A stretch of 7,781 bases of DNA from an uncultured Desulfovibrio sp. (GTDB lineage: Bacteria > Desulfobacterota > Desulfovibrionia > Desulfovibrionales > Desulfovibrionaceae): the NCBI GenBank assembly GCA_946490455.1, contig CAMLXE010000075.1, positions 1 to 7,781 of the forward strand. Reading direction: 5' to 3'. Position 1 is the stretch's first letter. Every line of letters begins with the position of its first letter. Below, piece by piece: positions 1-4,890 of the stretch. The notes under the pieces are model-generated. The model was not told the DNA's origin. It saw only the letters and a list, made by a program, of their open reading frames with translations, and did no database searches. The position numbers and the translations under genes are program-made.

Positions 1-10
1 ACTCCCCTAT

Positions 11-49
11 AAAAATGGCTATTTATCAACTGTTTGTTGTGACATAGCC
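11..49 (-). terminator. Probable intrinsic terminator after the Re-citrate synthase gene
   Basis: Read on the minus strand, 10 nt past the TGA stop, there is a hairpin with outer stem GGCTAT/ATAGCC (17-22 with 44-49) and inner stem CAAC/GTTG (27-30 with 36-39). An imperfect internal loop separates the two stems, and the apical loop has 5 nt. It is followed by five T residues (complement of 11-15). Position and T-run fit a Rho-independent terminator, but the stem is interrupted and not very GC-rich, so termination strength is uncertain. Confidence 0.45.
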
Positions 50-59
50 TTTCAAAAAA

Positions 60-1883
60 TCAGTCTTCTTCAGAAGTCTTGGTTTCTTCTTCCAGCGCAT
101 CGGCACGCCGGATAATTTCTTCAAGCTGGATATCCGCTCCCAAAACACCGATAATTTCGTCTTTTGCATCAGTGATGACCGTGGATACGGTTATGATGAG
201 CTGGCTGGTAACCTGGGACTGATGCACATTCATGATATGCAGTTTCCCGGTCTTCATGGGCTCATTGAACCATTCACGATTGGAGTAGTCGTAACCGATG
301 GGGAAGGCCTCGTAACGGCCCTTATTGGGATCACTGAAAGCAACGGCTTTGGAATGCCCTTGTACGTCTGTGACATAGACATACTGGATGAAGTCGTATT
401 CGTGGACAAAGTCCTGAAGCAGCTTTTCCAACATGCCGTCGTTGTCCGCCTTTTCGCAGCTGGCGGCGAGGCGTTCCAGAAGATTGGCGGAAAGGTGTCC
501 GGCAAGTTTTTTGATATGATCAAACTCGCTGTCGAAGAGTTCGGGCATGTAGCGACGGGCCAGCATTTCCACTTCCTTGCTGGAGAAGGAAGTATTGCGG
601 CCTTCCTCGTAGGCCTTCATGATCTTGGCATGAATCTGACCGACGGCAGGATGTTTCTTGGACACCTGTCGTTCCGGCGGGAGATCGAAGACCTGATTGA
701 TCCAGTAGGCCACACCGGCACGTCCTGCCTTGTCGTTGATAATGATCGGGACAGAACGATTGAGAATCTTTTTGGTATCGAAAATATTGTAGATCTCTTC
801 GTTTTTGGTGAGACCGTCCACATGGATGCCCGCACTGGTGGCGTTGAAGTCCCTGCCGGCGAAGGGATAGTTGTGGGGAATCTGGTAATCGAGTTCCTTT
901 TCAAAATAATTGGCTATTTCCGTAATGACCGTGGGGTCGGCAGCTTCGTCGTTGCCGGTCAGGGAAATGTAGTCAATGACAAGGGCTTCCAGAGGGGCAT
1001 TCCCCGTGCGTTCCCCGAATCCCATCAGGGTGCCGTTTACGCCGCCGCAACCGTACAGCCAGGCTGTCACACCATTGACGAGAACCTTATGAAAATCATT
1101 ATGTCCATGCCATTCCAGCCAGGAACCGGGAACGCCCGCTTCGTCGGTGAAGGCACGCACAATGCGTTGTACTGAACGGGGCAGAGCTGCTCCGGGGAAC
1201 GGTACGCCATAGCCGAGCGTATCGCAGAGACGAATTTTGACAGGCATGGAAGCCTGATGGCTCAGTTCCATGAGCTTGCGGGCAAAGGGCAGACAAAAAC
1301 CGTAAATGTCGGCGCGGGTTACGTCCTCAAAGTGGCAGCGCGGGATGATGCCCCATTCCAGAGCCTGCGTCACAACCTTGAGGTAGTCGTTCATGGCCTG
1401 TTCACGAGTTTTGCCGAGCTTGAGGAAAACATGATAGTCGGACATGCTGGTAAGCATGCCAACTTCATCGAATTCCATATCGCGAGCGATTTTCAGATCT
1501 TCCAGATTGGCCCGGATCCAGCCGGTGATGCGGGGAAAGCGATAGCCGCGAGAGCGGCAGACTTCAATGGCCTTGCGATCCTTTGCGGAATACATGAAAA
1601 ATTCTGAGGCCTGAATAAGTCCACTTTTGCCGCCCAGCTTGTGCAGAAGATCATAGATTCTGGCAATCTGTTTGACAGTATAGGGAGGACGGGCCTGCTG
1701 ACCGTCTCGGAAGGTGGTATCTGTGATGAACATGGGGTCGGCCGGACGGGGAACAAGGAAGGTATCGTCGAATTCGATACGGCTGATCTGGGAGTAGGGG
1801 AAAACGTCGCGGTAGAGTTCGGGATCGGCCCGGTTGTCCAGGGACAGGGGCATTGAAGCATGTTTCTGATGAATCAGGCTCAT
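60..1883 (-). CDS. Citrate (Re)-synthase-type DRE-TIM metallolyase with C-terminal Cache/PDC sensor domain
   Basis: A 607-residue cytosolic protein with no signal peptide or membrane segment. Residues about 20-450 form an HMGL-like TIM barrel of the isopropylmalate/homocitrate/Re-citrate synthase group. Visible motifs are DTTFRDGQQ (55-63, with the metal-binding Asp60), WHGHND (258-263, metal-binding His259 and His261) and GFGERTGNAPLE (288-299). The LYRDVFPYS and RPPYTV segments and the overall pattern match the Re-citrate synthases I remember from clostridia and sulfate reducers. Those condense acetyl-CoA with oxaloacetate with the stereochemistry opposite to ordinary citrate synthase. The barrel portion is close to the usual length of that family (about 450 residues). 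Residues about 455-595 are extra: a long helical stretch, then YVYVTDVQG (501-509), DYSNREWF (532-539) and GVLGADIQL (579-587), typical of a Cache/PDC domain. The start is supported by AAGGAGG at 1896-1902, 12 nt upstream. It is transcribed alone. Homocitrate or isopropylmalate synthase is a less likely alternative; the family is certain, the exact reaction is inferred. Confidence 0.85.
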   Translation of the reverse strand: MSLIHQKHASMPLSLDNRADPELYRDVFPYSQISRIEFDDTFLVPRPADPMFITDTTFRDGQQARPPYTVKQIARIYDLLHKLGGKSGLIQASEFFMYSAKDRKAIEVCRSRGYRFPRITGWIRANLEDLKIARDMEFDEVGMLTSMSDYHVFLKLGKTREQAMNDYLKVVTQALEWGIIPRCHFEDVTRADIYGFCLPFARKLMELSHQASMPVKIRLCDTLGYGVPFPGAALPRSVQRIVRAFTDEAGVPGSWLEWHGHNDFHKVLVNGVTAWLYGCGGVNGTLMGFGERTGNAPLEALVIDYISLTGNDEAADPTVITEIANYFEKELDYQIPHNYPFAGRDFNATSAGIHVDGLTKNEEIYNIFDTKKILNRSVPIIINDKAGRAGVAYWINQVFDLPPERQVSKKHPAVGQIHAKIMKAYEEGRNTSFSSKEVEMLARRYMPELFDSEFDHIKKLAGHLSANLLERLAASCEKADNDGMLEKLLQDFVHEYDFIQYVYVTDVQGHSKAVAFSDPNKGRYEAFPIGYDYSNREWFNEPMKTGKLHIMNVHQSQVTSQLIITVSTVITDAKDEIIGVLGADIQLEEIIRRADALEEETKTSEED

Positions 1884-1908
1884 TGTGTGTTTTTTCCTCC
1901 TTCAGGAC

Positions 1909-1948
1909 GGCAGGGAGTTTCGGTAAGCGTACTTCATGCCGACCTGCC
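1909..1948 (-). other. Leader hairpin just upstream of the Re-citrate synthase ribosome binding site
   Basis: GGCAGG at 1909-1914 can pair with CCTGCC at 1943-1948, and TCGG at 1920-1923 with CCGA at 1939-1942. This leaves a 5-nt bulge on one side and a 15-nt loop. If the minus-strand transcript starts upstream of it, this structure lies 6 nt from the Shine-Dalgarno sequence at 1896-1902. Short stems like these arise by chance fairly often, so this is a candidate structure only. Confidence 0.25.
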
Positions 1949-1966
1949 TTGCCATAGTAGAAGCAT

Positions 1967-1997
1967 AACCCGTTTCCATATAAAACGGAAGCGGGTT
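1967..1997. repeat. 11-bp inverted repeat in the divergent intergenic region
   Basis: AACCCGTTTCC (1967-1977) pairs with GGAAGCGGGTT (1987-1997) along all 11 positions, with one G-T wobble and a 9-nt A/T-rich loop. A second, mutually exclusive palindrome shares the same centre: CCGTTT (1970-1975) and AAACGG (1983-1988) separated by 7 bp. No T-run follows on either strand, so it does not look like a terminator. It could be an operator for a dimeric regulator or an RNA hairpin in the leader of the minus-strand gene. The 300 bp between 1884 and 2183 holds this, the flanking hairpins and no convincing gene. Confidence 0.5.
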
Positions 1998-2012
1998 TGA
2001 GGGCTCGGGGAT

Positions 2013-2054
2013 GGCAGAACGAGTCCTCTCGGTGAGAGGTTGTGAGGCTCTGCC
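2013..2054. repeat. Nested inverted repeats in the divergent intergenic region
   Basis: GGCAGA (2013-2018) is complementary to TCTGCC (2049-2054). Enclosed between them, CCTCTC (2025-2030) pairs with GAGAGG (2034-2039) around a 3-nt loop. Together they could fold into one long interrupted hairpin in RNA from either strand. I recognise no known riboswitch class in it. With the two elements at 1909-1948 and 1967-1997, it makes most of the intergenic region potentially structured. Confidence 0.35.
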
Positions 2055-2170
2055 GGGCGGTATAGATGGAGACGAAGACTTTTTTATGTCAGGGACGTTT
2101 TTCTCCGCCTTATGGAAAGGCGATTTCTTGGCAAGGACCGCTCATGTCGGACTGCAGTTGTGATGCTTAA

Positions 2171-2178
2171 GGGGGGAG
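2171..2178 (+). promoter_or_regulatory. Ribosome binding site that sets the GTG start of the DUF1992 gene
   Basis: GGGGGGAG, with GGAG as its core, ends 5 nt before the GTG at 2184. It is the only good Shine-Dalgarno match near the possible starts, and it lies downstream of both in-frame ATG candidates (2112 and 2163). It is the main reason to prefer the shorter protein. Confidence 0.7.
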
Positions 2179-2183
2179 AACCT

Positions 2184-2582
2184 GTGGATGCCATTACCAT
2201 TATTGCTGAGGAACGAATTCGGGAGGCAAATGAGAAGGGCGCTTTTGACAATCTTCCCGGTGCGGGAAAACCTCTGGAACTGGAAGATGATTCTCATATC
2301 CCCGAAGAACTTCGACTTGCCTATAAGCTTTTGAAAAATGCCGGTTATGTACCGGAAGAGGTTGCTGACCGCAAGGAAGCCCAGACGATCATGGATGCTC
2401 TGGAACACTGCTCTGATGAACGGGAAAAGGTGGCTCAGATGAAGAAGCTTGAAGTCGTACTGGGTCGCATCGCAAGTCAGCGGAATGGCAAACTTTTCAT
2501 TGATGACACCAATCCCTATTACAGCAGGATTGTTGCCAGAATACGCGTACATGCGGAAGAGAACAGGGATACTACGGCATAA
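2184..2582 (+). CDS. DUF1992 (DnaJC28-type conserved domain) protein
   Basis: A 132-residue soluble protein of the DUF1992 family (the conserved domain shared with DnaJ homologue subfamily C member 28, but without a J domain). The family signature is clear: IIAEERIREA (6-15), FDNLPGAGKPL (21-31), then DDSHIPEELRLAYKLLKNAG (35-54). The rest is charged and helical. The molecular function of this family in bacteria is not established, and I do not infer one. I chose the GTG at 2184. GGGGGGAG (2171-2178) lies 5 nt upstream of it, and the protein then starts right at the conserved domain. The in-frame ATGs at 2112 and 2163 lack a recognisable ribosome binding site and would add 24 or 7 unconserved-looking residues. 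It stands alone, divergent from the Re-citrate synthase gene and convergent with tetR. Confidence 0.85.
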   Translation: MDAITIIAEERIREANEKGAFDNLPGAGKPLELEDDSHIPEELRLAYKLLKNAGYVPEEVADRKEAQTIMDALEHCSDEREKVAQMKKLEVVLGRIASQRNGKLFIDDTNPYYSRIVARIRVHAEENRDTTA

Positions 2583-2737
2583 GGGGCCGTCAGTATCCTT
2601 CGCTCTGTCATGTAACAGGCTGAAACAATCTGCTACATTTTGTCATATTCTGTAAATCCTGCCGTAACCGTTATCGGGCAGTATGCAGAGGCTGCACCGG
2701 GCTTCCGAGTACGATATGCAAGCCCATCATGCCGGTA

Positions 2738-3397
2738 TCATTTCTTTTCTTTGAAAAGGGAACTGATAAGCATCTGATAGAGCCAGTTTGCATAGGCATC
2801 ACCGGTCCAGCCGCGTTCCTGTACCAGAATTCGGTAGAGTTCACGATTGCACAGACACCAGAAAATGTCCTGGGCCGTACGCTGATTCATGCCTTCCTTC
2901 AGTGTATGGGCAGGATCATTCGCCAATATATTCAGGATATTCAGAATATGTTTGTCGGCCTGTTCCTGGTTGGTCTTTTCCCGTGCCTTGCTGATGAGGG
3001 CCAGTTCCGGGTCAAGAACTCCGGCTCCCTTGAGCAGTTCATAGGTCGGACTCTGAATTTCGTGAACCTTCCGGACCAGATTGACGGTGAGCCGAAGCGC
3101 TTCTCGAGCGTCTGCTGTCTTGAGCGAGCTCTGATAGAGCTCCAGCAGAACGTCATTGTTGGCCAGCTTTGTATCAATGATGGCGGCAATGATGCCTCGT
3201 TTGGAGCCAAAGACCGCATAAACGGTCTGCTTGGAGACACCGGCCTTATGGGCAATGTCTTCCACTGTGGTCTTTGCATAACCATTGGCAAGCAGCAGAA
3301 CCTCAGCTGCTTCCGTGATGTTCTGTCGCGTGATCGAGGCGCGATACTCTCTGGTCGGAGAATGGTAGCGGCGTACCGAGGTCGTTTGTCTGGTCAT
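2738..3397 (-). CDS. TetR/AcrR-family transcriptional repressor, divergent from the RND efflux operon
   Basis: A 219-residue protein with a TetR-type DNA-binding domain. Residues about 22-70 contain ITRQNITEAAEVLLLANGY followed by TTVEDIAHKAGVSKQTVYAVFGSKRG (43-68), the canonical helix-turn-helix in which VSKQTVYAVFGSK includes the recognition helix. About 20 basic residues precede the domain and may add DNA contacts. The remainder is helical and variable, as expected for the ligand-binding and dimerisation part; its inducer cannot be read from sequence. The ATG at 3397 has AAGGGA (complement of 3405-3410) 7 nt upstream. Being divergent from the adaptor-transporter pair strongly suggests that it represses the pump, as AcrR, TtgR and NalC-type regulators do. 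It probably also represses itself, because a palindrome overlaps its presumed promoter. This regulatory role is inferred from arrangement. Confidence 0.9.
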   Translation of the reverse strand: MTRQTTSVRRYHSPTREYRASITRQNITEAAEVLLLANGYAKTTVEDIAHKAGVSKQTVYAVFGSKRGIIAAIIDTKLANNDVLLELYQSSLKTADAREALRLTVNLVRKVHEIQSPTYELLKGAGVLDPELALISKAREKTNQEQADKHILNILNILANDPAHTLKEGMNQRTAQDIFWCLCNRELYRILVQERGWTGDAYANWLYQMLISSLFKEKK

Positions 3398-3439
3398 CTT
3401 GACATCCCTTTTTCAGAATCGTATGGTCTGGAAAACGAT

Positions 3440-3453
3440 TAGAGCTTACTCTA
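3440..3453. promoter_or_regulatory. Candidate TetR operator overlapping the tetR -10 region
   Basis: TAGAG-CTTA-CTCTA is a perfect 5-bp inverted repeat with a 4-bp spacer. Allowing one bulged T on the left arm, it extends to CGAT(T)AGAG and CTCTATCG (3436-3456). It covers the proposed -10 box of tetR, where a bound repressor would block RNA polymerase. Use by this particular TetR protein is inferred from position. Confidence 0.4.
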
Positions 3454-3472
3454 TCGAAATTGAACTTGTCAA
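3443..3472 (-). promoter_or_regulatory. Probable sigma-70-type promoter of the tetR gene
   Basis: On the minus strand, a perfect -35 hexamer TTGACA (complement of 3467-3472) is followed after 18 nt by TAAGCT (complement of 3443-3448). The latter matches the consensus -10 box at only three positions, but these are its most conserved ones (first T, second A, last T). The start codon is about 45 nt further on. No equally good promoter for the plus-strand efflux operon is visible in the same region. Confidence 0.45.
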
Positions 3473-3487
3473 ATTCTTACCGCGACT

Positions 3488-3518
3488 CTGTCTGAGCAAG
3501 ATGAAAGGATTCAGACAG
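3488..3518. repeat. 8-bp inverted repeat upstream of the efflux operon
   Basis: CTGTCTGA (3488-3495) and TCAGACAG (3511-3518) are exact reverse complements separated by 15 bp. The two arms are 23 bp apart centre to centre, about two helical turns. It lies between the tetR promoter and the adaptor start, so it could be a second operator, a site for another regulator, or a hairpin in the efflux operon leader. It does not resemble the other palindrome at 3440-3453, and no T-run follows it. Confidence 0.4.
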
Positions 3519-3609
3519 CGTTCGGCTCATTACGCCAGGGTGCAGCGGTGATCATACATCCGGTATGGAGAGATTTCTTTCCATGGCGCATCAACATGAG
3601 TGAGGTTTT

Positions 3610-4872
3610 ATGCTTCAGAATCAAAACAAGGCTCCTGTAGGTGTATTGCTTGCCCTGATGGGATGTCTGGGAACATTTTTCCTTGCTGGCTGTGACGACA
3701 AGAAGAATACGGGGCAGAACGCAGCAGCCAGTGAGATTGAGGTTGGCGTAATACAGGTGCAGCCACGGAAAGTCCTGTTCACGACGGAACTGTCCGGGCG
3801 GACCTCTCCCTTTCAGATTGCAGAGGTTCGTCCGCAGGTTAGCGGCATCATCCAGAAGCGTCTTTTTGAGGAAGGCACAGATGTCAAAATGGGGGACACG
3901 CTCTATCAGATAGACCCCGCAATCTATAAGGCCGATCTGGCCAGTGCCAAGGCTTCTCTGGCGCGTGCCGAAGCCAATGTGGCCCCCACCAGACTGACCA
4001 TGCAGCGGTACAAGGAGCTGGTGAACATCAGCGCCGTGAGCCGGCAGGAATATGACAGCGCCGAGGCCGCATACAAACAGGCGGTGGCCGAGGTGGGCGT
4101 AAATAAGGCCGCCGTGGACAACGCACGCATTCGTCTTGAATATACCAGAGTGACTTCGCCCATTTCCGGACGAATCGGCAGTTCAAAGGTAACACCAGGG
4201 GCGCTGGTGACGGAAAACCAGTCTCAGGCTCTTGCCACGGTGCAGCAGCTTGATCCCATGTATGTGGATGTGACACAGTCGAGTACGGAAGTGCTGCGGC
4301 TGAAGCGCAGCCTTGAAAGTGGCCAGCTCCAGCGTACTGACAGCAGCCATGCCAGCGTACGCCTTCTGCTTGAGGATGGGACGGAATACAGTGAAACCGG
4401 GACACTTCAGTTCACGGACGTGAGCGTGGATGAAACAACCGGTGCCGTAACTCTGCGGGCCATTTTCCCCAATCCGAAGCAGGATCTGCTGCCCGGCATG
4501 TATGTACGCGCCATCCTGACTGAAGGGGTTGATGAGGCCGCCATTCTCATTCCACAGCGTGCTCTGATCCGTGATACGCGCGGCAATGCCTCCGTCTATG
4601 TAGTCAATGCTGACAGTAAAATAGAAGTACGTCCGCTGAAGGTAGGCCGGACGCATGGAACAAACTGGGTTGTGCTTGAAGGCCTGACTGCCGGAGACAG
4701 AATTGTGGTGGAAGGACTTCAGAAGATTCGGTCCGGTACGCCTGTGCGAGTGGTGGATCTCTCGGAACCGGCGCAATCTTCGCCTGTGCCATCTGCAGAG
4801 CAGTCCACAGAATCGAACACAGCAGAGATGCAGCCAGCAGAAACACAGCCTGTTTCTGCCAGACAGAACTAG
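3610..4872 (+). CDS. RND efflux periplasmic adaptor (AcrA/MexA-like membrane fusion lipoprotein)
   Basis: A 420-residue adaptor that links an inner-membrane RND pump to an outer-membrane channel. The N-terminus is a lipoprotein signal with lipobox LAGC, Cys28 being the lipidation site. Asp29 and Asp30 follow, a combination known to retain lipoproteins in the inner membrane of enterobacteria. The barrel-sandwich (lipoyl) halves are EVRPQVSGIIQKRLFEEGT (72-90) and VTSPISGRIG (181-190). They flank an alpha-helical hairpin at about 107-177. The hairpin tip has Arg133, Leu137 and Ser144 in the R-x3-L-x6-S pattern used by AcrA-type adaptors to engage TolC-like channels. Beta-barrel and membrane-proximal parts follow to about 383 (LLPGMYVRA, IPQRALIRD). 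The last 35 residues are a Ser/Pro/Gln/Thr-rich tail. TGAGG (3601-3605) precedes the ATG by 4 nt. The transporter starts 18 nt after its stop, so the two form one operon. Confidence 0.95.
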   Translation: MLQNQNKAPVGVLLALMGCLGTFFLAGCDDKKNTGQNAAASEIEVGVIQVQPRKVLFTTELSGRTSPFQIAEVRPQVSGIIQKRLFEEGTDVKMGDTLYQIDPAIYKADLASAKASLARAEANVAPTRLTMQRYKELVNISAVSRQEYDSAEAAYKQAVAEVGVNKAAVDNARIRLEYTRVTSPISGRIGSSKVTPGALVTENQSQALATVQQLDPMYVDVTQSSTEVLRLKRSLESGQLQRTDSSHASVRLLLEDGTEYSETGTLQFTDVSVDETTGAVTLRAIFPNPKQDLLPGMYVRAILTEGVDEAAILIPQRALIRDTRGNASVYVVNADSKIEVRPLKVGRTHGTNWVVLEGLTAGDRIVVEGLQKIRSGTPVRVVDLSEPAQSSPVPSAEQSTESNTAEMQPAETQPVSARQN

Positions 4873-4890
4873 GCAGACAGGAGAAGTCGC

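Noticed and set aside
222..1175. A 317-codon open frame on the plus strand, opposite the Re-citrate synthase gene.
   Set aside because: It is fully antisense to a gene with clear family motifs, its translation shows no recognisable domain, and it is explained by the codon use of the real gene.
2040..2066. TTGTGA and TATAGA considered as a promoter for the DUF1992 gene.
   Set aside because: Spacing is only 15 nt and each hexamer matches the consensus at four positions; too weak to list.
2659..2725. Two hairpins between the convergent DUF1992 and tetR genes (CTGCC 2659-2663 with GGCAG 2677-2681; GGGCTT 2699-2704 with AAGCCC 2720-2725), considered as terminators.
   Set aside because: Stems are only 5-6 bp, and no T-run follows on either strand, so a Rho-independent terminator is not supported.
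3460..3558. Possible plus-strand promoter for the efflux operon (TTGTCA at 3466-3471, TTGAAC at 3460-3465, CATACA at 3553-3558).
   Set aside because: No acceptable -10 box lies at a workable distance from either -35-like hexamer, and no -35 precedes CATACA.
3596..3640. A 14-codon frame starting at ATG 3596 and overlapping the adaptor start out of frame, possibly a leader peptide.
   Set aside because: No ribosome binding site precedes it, and the TGAGG at 3601-3605 serves the adaptor ATG at 3610.
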